DNA of 64,000 nt from CAWBRY01 sp963791295 (GTDB taxonomy: Bacteria > Bacteroidota > Bacteroidia > Chitinophagales > Chitinophagaceae): positions 62,001 through 126,000 of the forward strand of contig CAWBRY010000003.1 in NCBI GenBank assembly GCA_963791295.1, read 5' to 3'. The position numbers and the translations under genes were made by a program. The stretch's first letter is position 1. Every line of letters begins with the position of its first letter. The notes under the pieces are model-generated. The model did no database searches. It saw nothing but the letters and a program-made list of their open reading frames with translations, and was not told the origin of the DNA. Below, one piece after another: positions 52,601 to 61,791 of the stretch.

Positions 52601-54184
52601 CTATTTCATCATTCCGGGCTGTACCAATTGCCATCCGGTTTTTGCTTTTTCCTCATCCACCATTTTCTTAACGTCTGCCAACAATTTTTTAGCATCATAT
52701 ATAATACCATCCTTTATGGTATACTTTACTCCACCCTTCCTCACTACTTCATTCTTATCATTCAAATAAATTGCACCTGTGCCATACAAGTATTGGAGGT
52801 TCTCCAATGGATTGGCATCAATGATCACCATGTCGGCCAGTTTGCCGATTTCGATTGTTCCAATCTCTTTCTCCATTCCCAGGGCCTGCGCTCCATACAG
52901 GGTAGCAGAGCGGATCACTTCCAGTGGGTGAAAACCGGCTTCTCTCAATAACTCCAATTCCCGGATATATCCGAATCCATAGGTCTCGTAGATAAAGCCG
53001 TTGTCAGATCCGGTAGTTACTCGCCCGCCCCGGTTCTTGTATTCATTCACGAAGGTCATCCATAGACGATAGTTCTCCTTCCAGCTAATTTCCTGTTCAG
53101 TGCCCCAATTGATCCAATAAGATCCATGCGATACCCGGCTGGGTTCATAGAATTTCCATAGCGAAGGAAGCGTGTAGGATTCATGCCATTCGGCACGGCG
53201 TGCCCTTTGTAAATCGCGATTGGCATCATAAATATTGAAGGTGGGATCGATCGTAAAGTCAAGACTTAAAAGCTCATTCATCACTTTATTCCAATGTTCG
53301 CTGTACGGAGGAGCGGCCTGCTTCCACAACTTTCCAGCTTCCTCAAAACGATTCTGCTCATTGGCATAGTTATAAGAAAGCGGATAATTTTGCACGGTCT
53401 TGTCAGTAAACAACGCTTCCGGTAAGCCATACCAATGTTCCATGCTGGTGAGTCCTGCTCTGGCGGAATTTAGCACATTCCAACGGGCTACGTCCATCTG
53501 CGCATGATGACATGCTGATCTCAATCCTAATTTTTTATTTTCTCTCAACGCCGCATCCATGATCTGGGGCGCCGCTCCAAAAAATTTAATCCCATCAGCT
53601 CCTTTTTTTGCATTCTCCCGCACCCAGGCAATCGCTTCTTCTGGTGAAGTGATCTTCTTTTCACCCTGGCCAAAAACTGTATATGCAAAAATTCGCGGGG
53701 CTGTAATGAGATCCTGTAAACTTTTTTGCTTCTCATCCAAAACCCAATCCAGGCCATTACCACAGCTGGGATCGCGGATAGTCGTAATCCCGTGCGCCAT
53801 CCAAAGTTTAAAGACATATTCTGCCGGAGTTCCTTGTTCGGTGCCTCCGATATGTCCATGCATATCAATGAACCCGGGTAACAGGTACATGCCTTCGCAA
53901 TTTAGTTCCCTGCCCCCCTCCTTTAATTTCGGTCTGTCATCCGCGTTAATCGTTGTACCCGGATTACCCAATCCCCTGATATCAACGATCCTGTTTTTTT
54001 CAATGACGATATCCATCGGACCAATAGGAGGCGCTCCAGTCCCATTGATCAAAATGACTCCGCGAATGATCAGTTGAGAAAATGGTCCTTCACCTTCCTT
54101 TCGTTGGGGTGCCTTGGTGATCTGTGATTGTACCAGCGAACAGATAAACAGCCCAAGAATTGAAATAATAATTTTGGATCGCAT
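52601..54184 (-). CDS. Secreted amidohydrolase-family protein
   Basis: A protein of 527 residues with a signal peptide (IIISILGLFICSLVQSQ). Metal-dependent amidohydrolase marks: HxH in PGFIDMHGHIGGTE, Lys in KGADGIKFFGAAP, His in LRSACHHAQMD and SMEHWYGLPEA, and a C-terminal Asp in TTGSDNGFIYETYGFG. The final GTIEIGKLADMVIIDANPL is the closing beta-sandwich motif of the imidazolonepropionase/prolidase-like group. Substrates in this group include peptides and cyclic amides. Exported, so it acts outside the cytoplasm. Confidence 0.9.
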   Translation of the reverse strand: MRSKIIISILGLFICSLVQSQITKAPQRKEGEGPFSQLIIRGVILINGTGAPPIGPMDIVIEKNRIVDIRGLGNPGTTINADDRPKLKEGGRELNCEGMYLLPGFIDMHGHIGGTEQGTPAEYVFKLWMAHGITTIRDPSCGNGLDWVLDEKQKSLQDLITAPRIFAYTVFGQGEKKITSPEEAIAWVRENAKKGADGIKFFGAAPQIMDAALRENKKLGLRSACHHAQMDVARWNVLNSARAGLTSMEHWYGLPEALFTDKTVQNYPLSYNYANEQNRFEEAGKLWKQAAPPYSEHWNKVMNELLSLDFTIDPTFNIYDANRDLQRARRAEWHESYTLPSLWKFYEPSRVSHGSYWINWGTEQEISWKENYRLWMTFVNEYKNRGGRVTTGSDNGFIYETYGFGYIRELELLREAGFHPLEVIRSATLYGAQALGMEKEIGTIEIGKLADMVIIDANPLENLQYLYGTGAIYLNDKNEVVRKGGVKYTIKDGIIYDAKKLLADVKKMVDEEKAKTGWQLVQPGMMK

Positions 54185-54230
54185 AAGCTTGATTTTTGGT
54201 TCTGCCTGCCATCAATATATTGAAGAAACT

Positions 54231-55733
54231 TTAGGAAAGGGACCAACTCACCGTTCCATCTTTCTCATCTTTCATGGCGATACCCAATTGGGATAGTTGT
54301 TTTCTTATCTTATCGGATGTAGCAAAATCTTTTTTTCCTTTGGCCTCGTTTCGAATATCGATCAGCAATTGCATTACGCCTTTCAATTTTTCGTTGTCTG
54401 CCTCTGAGATATTTCTTAATCCTAATATCTCCTCCATATAGGTTTTGAACTGTGTTTTTAAAAGCTCAAAAGTATCCCTGGAAAGCCCAGACAAAGGAAT
54501 GGATTTGTCCTTGATAGAATTGATCGTTGGCAGAAGCTCGAACATATTTGCCAGAACCTTTGCTGTATTAAAGTCGTCGTTCATGAATTCATCAAACTCC
54601 GCAATAAGCTTATTCACCCTGGAATCAAGCGCTGCATCGATTTGCTCGGATCCTTTATCAGCGCCATCGCCGGGGATCTTTCCCAGGTTTTCATATCCTT
54701 CCCACAACCTCTTTAATCCTCTTTCAGATGCAAGTAGCGCGTCATTGCTAAAATCCAGCGTACTCCGGTAATGTGTTTGGAGAATAAAGAATCGTATCAC
54801 CATGGGATGATAAGCTTTTTCCAGAACGGAATGGCTACCGGAGAACAATTCAGTTAATTTGATCACGTTGTTGTAGCTCTTCCCCATCTTGCGCCCATTG
54901 ATAGTGATCATATTATTGTGTATCCAATAGTTCACCGGTTCTTCATGATTACACACCACACTTTGCGCTATTTCGCTTTCATGATGTGGAAACAGAAGGT
55001 CCATACCACCTCCATGAATGTCAAATCTCTTTCCCAGGTATTTGGTAGACATCGCTGAGCATTCTATATGCCATCCGGGATAACCAACTCCCCATGGGCT
55101 CTTCCATCGCATAATATGTTCCGGACTGGCCGATTTCCACAATGCAAAATCCGCTTTATCTCTTTTTTCTTCCTGGCCATCCAGGTCCCTGGTGGTTTCC
55201 AAAAGGTCGGCAATTACTCTCCCGCTTAATTCACCATAATTATGCGAGGCCGCATATTTTTTTACATCAAAATATACGGAGCCATTCACCTCATAAGCAT
55301 AACCTGCTTTCAGGATTTCTTCGATCATTCCAATCTGTTCCACAATGTGTCCTGTAGCTGTTGGCTCAATAGAAGGAGGTATCGTATTGAACTGTTCCAT
55401 AGCCCAATGAAACAAGTTGGTGTATTTCTGAACCAACTCCATCGGTTCCAGTTTTTCTAAAACTGCTTTCTTAGATATCTTATCCTCTGCTTCCCTGCCC
55501 TCCTCTTCAAAATGCCCTGCGTCAGTGATGTTCCGGACATAGCGAACCTTATAACCCAGGTGCTGAAGGTATCGGTAGATCACATCGAAAGTGATGTATG
55601 GCCTGGCATGACCCAGGTGGCTCTCACCGCTCACGGTAGGTCCGCACACATACATACCCACATGACCAGGCGTAATCGGGGTAAAAATTTCTTTCTGTCC
55701 GCTGTAAGAATTATGGACCTTAAGTTCACTCAT
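54231..55733 (-). CDS. cysS: Cysteinyl-tRNA synthetase
   Basis: A protein of 500 residues, class I synthetase. HIGH-like motif GESHLGHARPYIT, zinc site Cys in MYVCGPTVSG with CSAMSTKYLG and the following HHES motif, and KMSKS-like INGRKMGKSYNN. The C-terminal helical anticodon domain ends in KDEKDGTVSWS. It charges tRNA-Cys. A perfect -7 box (TATTTTTG on the minus strand, 55741-55748) sits eight bases before the start codon, but the -33 box is poor. It is 46 bases from the amidohydrolase start, so transcription may run on. Confidence 0.97.
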   Translation of the reverse strand: MSELKVHNSYSGQKEIFTPITPGHVGMYVCGPTVSGESHLGHARPYITFDVIYRYLQHLGYKVRYVRNITDAGHFEEEGREAEDKISKKAVLEKLEPMELVQKYTNLFHWAMEQFNTIPPSIEPTATGHIVEQIGMIEEILKAGYAYEVNGSVYFDVKKYAASHNYGELSGRVIADLLETTRDLDGQEEKRDKADFALWKSASPEHIMRWKSPWGVGYPGWHIECSAMSTKYLGKRFDIHGGGMDLLFPHHESEIAQSVVCNHEEPVNYWIHNNMITINGRKMGKSYNNVIKLTELFSGSHSVLEKAYHPMVIRFFILQTHYRSTLDFSNDALLASERGLKRLWEGYENLGKIPGDGADKGSEQIDAALDSRVNKLIAEFDEFMNDDFNTAKVLANMFELLPTINSIKDKSIPLSGLSRDTFELLKTQFKTYMEEILGLRNISEADNEKLKGVMQLLIDIRNEAKGKKDFATSDKIRKQLSQLGIAMKDEKDGTVSWSLS

Positions 55734-55779
55734 AGCGCGGCAAAAATACTCCTTACTTGGTTATGATCGACACTCTGCA

Positions 55780-56910
55780 TTAAGGAAGAGAGGAATTCAA
55801 TTGCGCGTCAGCAACCAGCATATAATGATCGGAGTAATCTTTGACGATTCGGTCAAATTGCAGGACCTTATATTGTTTACTGGCGAAGATGTAGTCGATG
55901 CGAAGCGTTGGAGATAAGGCAAAGAATGTTCGACCCAAACCAAATCCTTTTTTTAAGAAAGCATCCTGCATATTACCTTTTACTTTGGAATAGGTATAGG
56001 AAGTGGGAACATCATTCAAGTCGGCACAGAACAATACCGGGTGAGGACTATCACCCAACACCTCGTCGATCAACTGTGCCTGAATGCTTCGATAGGTAAA
56101 TCCTCTTTTGACTTTGGAAAGGATAGTGCGGGAATTGGATAACAAACTGTCTTCCGCGCTCTCGATCTGACCGATCTTTTCATAATCCCTTTTTCCAAAC
56201 TGCAATGATTGAAGATGGGTAGTATAAACCCGGATCGTATCATCGTTAACTTTGATGTCTGCGTGAATTAAAGCGTCCGGCAATGTGGGTCGCGGATATC
56301 TAATCAACCCACTGTCGATGATAGGGTACCTTGAAAAAATGATGCTGCCGGTAAAATGAACATCAGCATCCAGGTCATGTGAAAAATACCAATAAGGATA
56401 GTGGAGGTTATCGCTGATGTAATTAATGTTCTGATACCAGGACGAATCCAGTGAATGAAAAAACTCCTGTAAGCAAACAATATCTGCATCCTGCTGCTTA
56501 ATAAGTTCCATCATTTTTAACCTGGTTTGACTGCCCCGGTTATTATTTTTCTTCATCTCTATAAACCTTGCCACGTTCCATGTAACAACGCGGAGGCTGC
56601 CTGTCTTTTTCTCATGCTTGAATTCCTGTGGCAAATGAAAACCAAAGATCACCATGATGCTTTTGATACCTAGCATGGCGGCTACCAATGATATCAATGA
56701 ATAGCGTATGCGAAGGATGAGCAACCATCCGACCACAAAAAAGAGTAACACGAGTAACAAGAATGGAAATGCCAATCCTAAAAAAGTGATGAACCACCAT
56801 TTCTGAGGATTCAAATAGGGGGCGAGGCATGAGAGTACAAAAATGAATATGACCACCCAATTCGCATAGATAAAAATCCGCCTTGTTAAACTCCGGAGCC
56901 GGTTAGCCAT
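55780..56910 (-). CDS. Endonuclease/exonuclease/phosphatase-family membrane protein
   Basis: A protein of 376 residues. The N-terminal 95 residues hold three transmembrane helices (FIYANWVVIFIFVLSCLAPY, FLGLAFPFLLLVLLFFVVG). The EEP domain follows: LRVVTWNVARFIEMKKNN, DADIVCLQEFFHSLD (catalytic Glu), VHFTGSIIFSRYPIIDSG, FCADLNDVPTSYTY (Asp and Asn) and YSDHYMLVADAQ (terminal Asp-His). Family members cut nucleic acids, phosphoinositides or sphingomyelin; the substrate of these membrane-anchored Bacteroidetes forms is unknown. It follows the rhomboid genes in the same direction, 27 bases after the nearer one. Confidence 0.9.
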   Translation of the reverse strand: MANRLRSLTRRIFIYANWVVIFIFVLSCLAPYLNPQKWWFITFLGLAFPFLLLVLLFFVVGWLLILRIRYSLISLVAAMLGIKSIMVIFGFHLPQEFKHEKKTGSLRVVTWNVARFIEMKKNNNRGSQTRLKMMELIKQQDADIVCLQEFFHSLDSSWYQNINYISDNLHYPYWYFSHDLDADVHFTGSIIFSRYPIIDSGLIRYPRPTLPDALIHADIKVNDDTIRVYTTHLQSLQFGKRDYEKIGQIESAEDSLLSNSRTILSKVKRGFTYRSIQAQLIDEVLGDSPHPVLFCADLNDVPTSYTYSKVKGNMQDAFLKKGFGLGRTFFALSPTLRIDYIFASKQYKVLQFDRIVKDYSDHYMLVADAQLNSSLP

Positions 56911-56937
56911 CCTTGCAAATTACAAAAGATGCAACTT

Positions 56938-57870
56938 CTATAAATTTTCTTTGCTGGCCCGTCGCAGCAAATCTTTCTCTTCTTCCGAAAGAGAATTATA
57001 TCCTTTCTGGTTGATCTTATCCAGGATATCATCTACGCGCTGCTGCGTGATATTAGAGGTCTTTTTATATGGTTTGGTACGGGATTTATAAAATAACTCC
57101 TGCTTTACACTTTTTCCTTTTTTTGGTTTATCCGGATTAAACAGGTTATTTACCCAGTCAAAGAAATTATTCATCCATTTGCTACTATCATATCCTTTTC
57201 TTAAGGCGAGAATGAAAAGGAAGCCAGCCAGGATTCCGCCGAGATGAGTCACCAGCGTGGTCAGGTCCTTGACGGAAATAGTTGCCAGATCAATAATTAA
57301 ATAGATTGTGGTCAGGACCCATAAGGGGATGCCACCTCTTAGCAACGGGAAGATGCGATAATCAGGAGAGATCAATGTCGTTGAAACAGCTACAGCCATC
57401 ACTCCAGCAGAAGCGCCCATGCTGGTAGCAACAGAAGCCTTGAAAGCGAACGTGGGAATGAGGTTGCAGCAAAGAAGAAAAGCAATAGCACCTGCAAGCG
57501 CACCATATATGAAGACAGGAATAATTTTTTTGCTGCCTGTGAGTTCCTGCATGATGAAGCCAAAACACCATAACCACAGCATGTTAGCAAATACCTGCCA
57601 CACGCTGATATGGACAAACATGTGAGTGAGCAAAGTCCAGGGCCTGTTCAACAATCTTTCCAGGTCGGCTGGTAATATGAACCAGCTAAGAATATTCTTA
57701 TTAAATACAGATACCGCCATCGCACTGTCCTGGTAGAGAAAAAAATAAACCATCTTGACAAAACCCAGCAGGACAAACATCAGCAGGTTGATGGCTATCA
57801 AAGTAATTAGGGAATTACTATTTTGCGCCAGCGATAACTTTCGTTTAAATCTTTTCTCGTAATAAGTCAT
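56938..57870 (-). CDS. Rhomboid intramembrane serine protease with C-terminal extension
   Basis: A protein of 310 residues with six to seven transmembrane helices. The catalytic Ser lies in SMGASAGVMAVAVSTT (GxSxG) and the His in LVTHLGGILAGFLFI. A cytoplasmic C-terminal tail of about 80 residues ends in RVDDILDKINQKGYNSLSEE, a motif found in many Bacteroidetes rhomboids (recalled as DUF6576). It cleaves membrane proteins within the bilayer; substrates are unknown. It lies between a second rhomboid gene and the EEP gene on the same strand, a gene order common in this phylum. Confidence 0.93.
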   Translation of the reverse strand: MTYYEKRFKRKLSLAQNSNSLITLIAINLLMFVLLGFVKMVYFFLYQDSAMAVSVFNKNILSWFILPADLERLLNRPWTLLTHMFVHISVWQVFANMLWLWCFGFIMQELTGSKKIIPVFIYGALAGAIAFLLCCNLIPTFAFKASVATSMGASAGVMAVAVSTTLISPDYRIFPLLRGGIPLWVLTTIYLIIDLATISVKDLTTLVTHLGGILAGFLFILALRKGYDSSKWMNNFFDWVNNLFNPDKPKKGKSVKQELFYKSRTKPYKKTSNITQQRVDDILDKINQKGYNSLSEEEKDLLRRASKENL

Positions 57871-57942
57871 GATCCTCTATTCCTGGGTATAAAATTAGGC
57901 TAAGATGGAAAAGAGTATTGCAGAAAATTTGAAAAAGATAAT

Positions 57943-58686
57943 TTAATACAGGCTCTTTCGGTTTGTCTTATTCCAATATAAGACGAGCAAGAACCCAGTG
58001 AGGGCACCTCCCAGGTGAGCAAAATGCGCTAGGTTATCCCCGCTGATCTTGGCCACGCCACCAAATAGATCGATGGCGGCCAGTGCCAACATGGCCCACT
58101 TCGCCTTGATAGGCACGGGTATAAACATGATAAATAATTCAGTATTCGGGAAGGTGTAGGCGAAGGCTGCCATAACACCCATGATGGCGCCTGATGCTCC
58201 CAAGGCAGGAGCTGCAGCGCCCACGAGGTTGCGGACAGCATTAAAATCATTATTATTGAAGGCCTGCAACAATTGTTCACAACGAAAATATTGCATGATC
58301 AAATGCAGGGCAGCTGCGCCTAGTCCGCAGACCAGGTAAAAAAACAAGAACCGCTTGGCCCCCCATACATTTTCCAGGATCCGGCCAAACATCCAAAGTG
58401 TGAACATGTTGAACAGGATATGATAAAACTGCGGAGGAGGGGCATGCGAAAACATGTGGGTGGCGATCTGGTAGGGATGAAACCGTTGGGATTCATCCAA
58501 TGCATTTGCATCCACCAGGTATTGGTGTAGCTTTCCCGGCATGATCGGCCACATCATCAGCTTCTCGGTGATGGCATATTGTTTATCCAATAATGCCTGC
58601 GCCAGGTAAACCAATACGTTAATGATGATCAGGTTCTTAACAATGGGCGGAAAACCAGAAGGCCGGGTAAAGCGGAATTCACTCAT
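57943..58686 (-). CDS. Rhomboid intramembrane serine protease
   Basis: A protein of 247 residues with six predicted helices. Catalytic Ser in ALGASGAIMGVMAAFAY (GASG) and His in LAHFAHLGGALTGFLLVL. The Asn-rich N-terminus MSEFRFTRPSGFPPIVKNLI and the 'HILFNMFTLWMFG' helix with the conserved His-Asn (stabilising the oxyanion) are typical of bacterial GlpG-like proteins. It is upstream of the other rhomboid, 72 bases away, and 46 bases after the RlmD-like gene, all on the minus strand. It is clearly a separate paralogue, not a recent copy. Confidence 0.94.
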   Translation of the reverse strand: MSEFRFTRPSGFPPIVKNLIIINVLVYLAQALLDKQYAITEKLMMWPIMPGKLHQYLVDANALDESQRFHPYQIATHMFSHAPPPQFYHILFNMFTLWMFGRILENVWGAKRFLFFYLVCGLGAAALHLIMQYFRCEQLLQAFNNNDFNAVRNLVGAAAPALGASGAIMGVMAAFAYTFPNTELFIMFIPVPIKAKWAMLALAAIDLFGGVAKISGDNLAHFAHLGGALTGFLLVLYWNKTNRKSLY

Positions 58687-58732
58687 GGGGTAAAATTAAT
58701 AGTTATATCCACTCAACAGATCACAATCTTTA

Positions 58733-60163
58733 TTATCGGCCCCTCATTTTCAATCGAACCACATTCTCAATATGATGGGTATGCGGAAACATATCGACCG
58801 GCTGAATTTTCGTAACCTCATATTTCAAATCCAATAAGGTGAGATCCCTCGCCTGTGTGGCTGGATTGCAACTAACATATACAACAACCGGGGCCTCGAT
58901 TTCCAGAAGTTTTTTTATTAGTTTTTCATTCATCCCGGCCCGGGGAGGATCGGTAACAATGACATCCGGTCTTCCATTGGCCATGAAAAATTCATCATTG
59001 CATACCTCTATTACATCACCCGAAAAGAATTTGCAATTATCAAGCTGATTGAGTTCAGCATTTTGTCGTGCATCCTCAACAGCCGCTTCAGCCAATTCGA
59101 CCCCGACTATTTTCTTTGCCCTCCTGCTCAAAAAAATGCCAATGCTTCCAGTGCCGCAATAAAGATCATATACCGTTTCCTTTCCGCTAAGTTCAGCAAA
59201 GTCCCTCGCCACCCGGTAGAGTTGCTCGGCCTGTCGTGTATTAGTTTGAAAAAAGGATTTGGGACCAATCTTGAATTGATAGCTTTCGCCTTCTTCCGCC
59301 ATTAAATTTTCTATCACATAGCCTCTTCCATAGTACACGATAGGCTGAAGATCATGAATGCTATCATTCCATTTCCTATTGACGGTATAGAGAAGAGTTG
59401 TTATAGATGGAACCTGCGTTAATAACTGATCCATCATTTCTTTTATTTTCTCCTGATCATCTTCTCCTACGACAATGTTCACCATGATTTGATGGGTGCT
59501 GCAAATACGTAACTGCATGGTCCGCAAAAATCCGGTATGTTTCCGGCTATCGTAAAAAGACCAACCTTTCGCTTTTGCCAAATCTCTAACGAGTAACCTG
59601 ATGATATTGGTCGGTTCTGACTGCAGAAAGCATGTTTCAATATCAACTATCTTATCAAAAAATCCTTTAGCATGAAATCCGGCCACTGTAGCTTCAATCA
59701 ACCCTTGTTCACCCGTTGGAGGGGGAGGGACTTTTGTAAATTCTTTATTCGCGAAGGTATATTCGAGTTTATTGCGGTAATACTTAGTTTCACTGGCCCC
59801 AACAATTGGCTGTACTGCAGGTAATGCTACTTTACCGATGCGCTTCAGTGTTTCTTCCACTTCGCGATGTTTATATAACAATTGTTTTTGGTAGGGGAGC
59901 ATTTGCCATTGGCATCCTCCACAAACGCCGAAATGAGGGCAAAAAGGCGCTACACGATCGAAAGAAAGTGAGTGTATTTGAATGGGAAATCCTTCAGCCC
60001 AATCTTTTTTGTTCTTCAACAAACGGACATCCACCACATCTCCGGGCACCACCTGTTCAATAAATATAACCTTGCCATCCACACGGGCAAGCGATTTTCC
60101 TCCAGCAGCATAATCCTCAACCAATACCCTTTCCAGAATGATATTTTTTTTCCTGGTTTTCAC
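58733..60163 (-). CDS. rlmD: 23S rRNA (uracil-C5)-methyltransferase, RlmD/TrmA family
   Basis: A protein of 476 residues from GTG at 60163. N-terminal TRAM domain (residues 8-65), a 4Fe-4S site with Cys spacing CPHFGVCGGCQW plus a later Cys, SAM motif VYDLYCGTGSIGIFLSRRA, VTDPPRAGMNEKLIKKLL, and the catalytic Cys in VVYVSCNPATQARDL. The family methylates uracil-1939 (RlmD) or other uracils in 23S rRNA; which target applies is inferred. A perfect -7 box (TAGCTTTG on the minus strand, 60168-60175) ends four bases before the GTG, so the mRNA is nearly leaderless. Confidence 0.92.
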   Translation of the reverse strand: MKTRKKNIILERVLVEDYAAGGKSLARVDGKVIFIEQVVPGDVVDVRLLKNKKDWAEGFPIQIHSLSFDRVAPFCPHFGVCGGCQWQMLPYQKQLLYKHREVEETLKRIGKVALPAVQPIVGASETKYYRNKLEYTFANKEFTKVPPPPTGEQGLIEATVAGFHAKGFFDKIVDIETCFLQSEPTNIIRLLVRDLAKAKGWSFYDSRKHTGFLRTMQLRICSTHQIMVNIVVGEDDQEKIKEMMDQLLTQVPSITTLLYTVNRKWNDSIHDLQPIVYYGRGYVIENLMAEEGESYQFKIGPKSFFQTNTRQAEQLYRVARDFAELSGKETVYDLYCGTGSIGIFLSRRAKKIVGVELAEAAVEDARQNAELNQLDNCKFFSGDVIEVCNDEFFMANGRPDVIVTDPPRAGMNEKLIKKLLEIEAPVVVYVSCNPATQARDLTLLDLKYEVTKIQPVDMFPHTHHIENVVRLKMRGR

Positions 60164-60333
60164 CGCGCAAAGCTATGTGATTTTGAAGGGCTAAACCGTT
60201 GATGTATAGACAATGCCAAATTGCCAGAAAAGATGTTAATCAAATTTTATTTTCAAAATTGACAACCATTTTGAAACGGATACAGTCTGTTTGTCAGCCC
60301 GTTTTTAATAACTTTACCCTATCATTCTGACTT

Positions 60334-61767
60334 ATGAAAAGATCTTTATTGCCATTTTGTTTGTTCCTGGCATTTTTTTCATCAGCCCAATCCGGTTACG
60401 AGATCAAAGTAACTTTTAAGCCGTTCAAGAACGAGTTTATTTATCTCGGCCATTATTTCGGTAAGCAATATCCTATTATTGATTCCGCATTGCTCAATGA
60501 TAAAAGCGAGACGGTCTTTAAGGGCAACAAGGCTCTCGTTCCCGGTATCTACCTGATCGGCTATCCGAAGAAAAGTGGATTTTTTGAAGTGTTGGTTGAT
60601 AAACAACAGAAGTTTTCCATCAACGCTGATACGGCCACGATGGCCAAAGGGATCAACTTTACCAATTCTTCCGACAATATCGCATTCAACCAGTATCAGC
60701 AATACATGTCTGGTGCAGGAAAGGAAATATCCGCCGCGCAGGCAAAGTTGAAAGCATCCACGAATGCAAAAGATTCCTCCCATTGGAGCGATGAATTGGA
60801 AAAGACCAATAAAAAAATCCAGGCTTACAGGGAAGATGTCATCAAAAAAAATCCGGATGGAATTTTAAGCACCCTACTAGTGGCCATGCGGGAACCAATA
60901 ATACCTGCAAATCTAAAAGAACCAAAGAACCAAGCAGATTCACTTAGTGCCTATCAATTTTATAAGGATCATTATTGGGATGGAGTTAAGTTTGGCGATG
61001 GACGCCTTGCTTACACAACTTTCTTTGAAGAAAAATTAGATAAATATTATAATCAACTGGTGGTGCCGCAGCCTGATTCAGTGATCCGTGAAATTGACTG
61101 GATGCTGGGCTTCGCAAGTATCAATGCAGAAATGACCCGGTTCCTCTTGCTGAAGTTTGTCAACCGGTATCTTACTCAGCGTTATATGTGGGAGGATGCC
61201 GTCTTTGTGCATCTTTTCGAAAAATATTTTGCCCAAAAAACATATCCGTGGTTAACCGAAGCCGGGCGGAAGACCATTACCGACAGGGCCTACAACCTGA
61301 TGGCAAATATCATGGGAACACCCGCATCCGACATTGAATTGCCGGATACTTCTGGCCAGATGACATCCCTGTATTCAATACCCGCAAGTTTCACCGTAGT
61401 GTGTTTCTGGGATCCCGGCTGTGGCCACTGCAAGGAAGTACTGCCAAAACTGGATTCATTTTACCAGGCCAAATGGAAAGCGATCGGCTTGAAAATATTT
61501 GCGGTAGCAAAGGAAACCGATACTCCAAAAAAGGAGTGGACGAAATTTATCAATGAACATCAATTGCAGGAATGGCAAAACGTATATTGTTCCAGGGCAG
61601 ATGATAAAGCCAGGGTGGATGCCGGCGTACCCGGCTATTCGCAATTATATGACGTGCAGACCTTCCCTACATTATATTTGCTGGATAAAGACAAACGAAT
61701 AGTTGCCAAAAAACTCACCTATGAGCAAATAGACGAGGTGCTGGAACTAAAACTAAAGGGACAGTAG
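60334..61767 (+). CDS. Exported TlpA-like thioredoxin protein (DUF4369/DUF5106-like)
   Basis: A protein of 477 residues with signal peptide LLPFCLFLAFFSSAQ. The N-terminal 100 residues resemble a DUF4369 beta domain (YEIKVTFKPFKNEFIYLGHY, GIYLIGYPKKSGFFEVLVD). The middle region (about 105-320) is helical, DUF5106-like. The C-terminal thioredoxin domain has the active-site Cys363-Gly-His-Cys366 (PGCGHCKEVLP) and a cis-Pro loop (TFPTLYLLDK). It probably acts as a periplasmic thiol-disulfide reductase. It is 24 bases from the parvulin gene, so they are probably co-transcribed as an envelope-folding pair. Confidence 0.92.
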   Translation: MKRSLLPFCLFLAFFSSAQSGYEIKVTFKPFKNEFIYLGHYFGKQYPIIDSALLNDKSETVFKGNKALVPGIYLIGYPKKSGFFEVLVDKQQKFSINADTATMAKGINFTNSSDNIAFNQYQQYMSGAGKEISAAQAKLKASTNAKDSSHWSDELEKTNKKIQAYREDVIKKNPDGILSTLLVAMREPIIPANLKEPKNQADSLSAYQFYKDHYWDGVKFGDGRLAYTTFFEEKLDKYYNQLVVPQPDSVIREIDWMLGFASINAEMTRFLLLKFVNRYLTQRYMWEDAVFVHLFEKYFAQKTYPWLTEAGRKTITDRAYNLMANIMGTPASDIELPDTSGQMTSLYSIPASFTVVCFWDPGCGHCKEVLPKLDSFYQAKWKAIGLKIFAVAKETDTPKKEWTKFINEHQLQEWQNVYCSRADDKARVDAGVPGYSQLYDVQTFPTLYLLDKDKRIVAKKLTYEQIDEVLELKLKGQ

Positions 61768-61791
61768 GACGATGCATCCAAAATTCGGTCT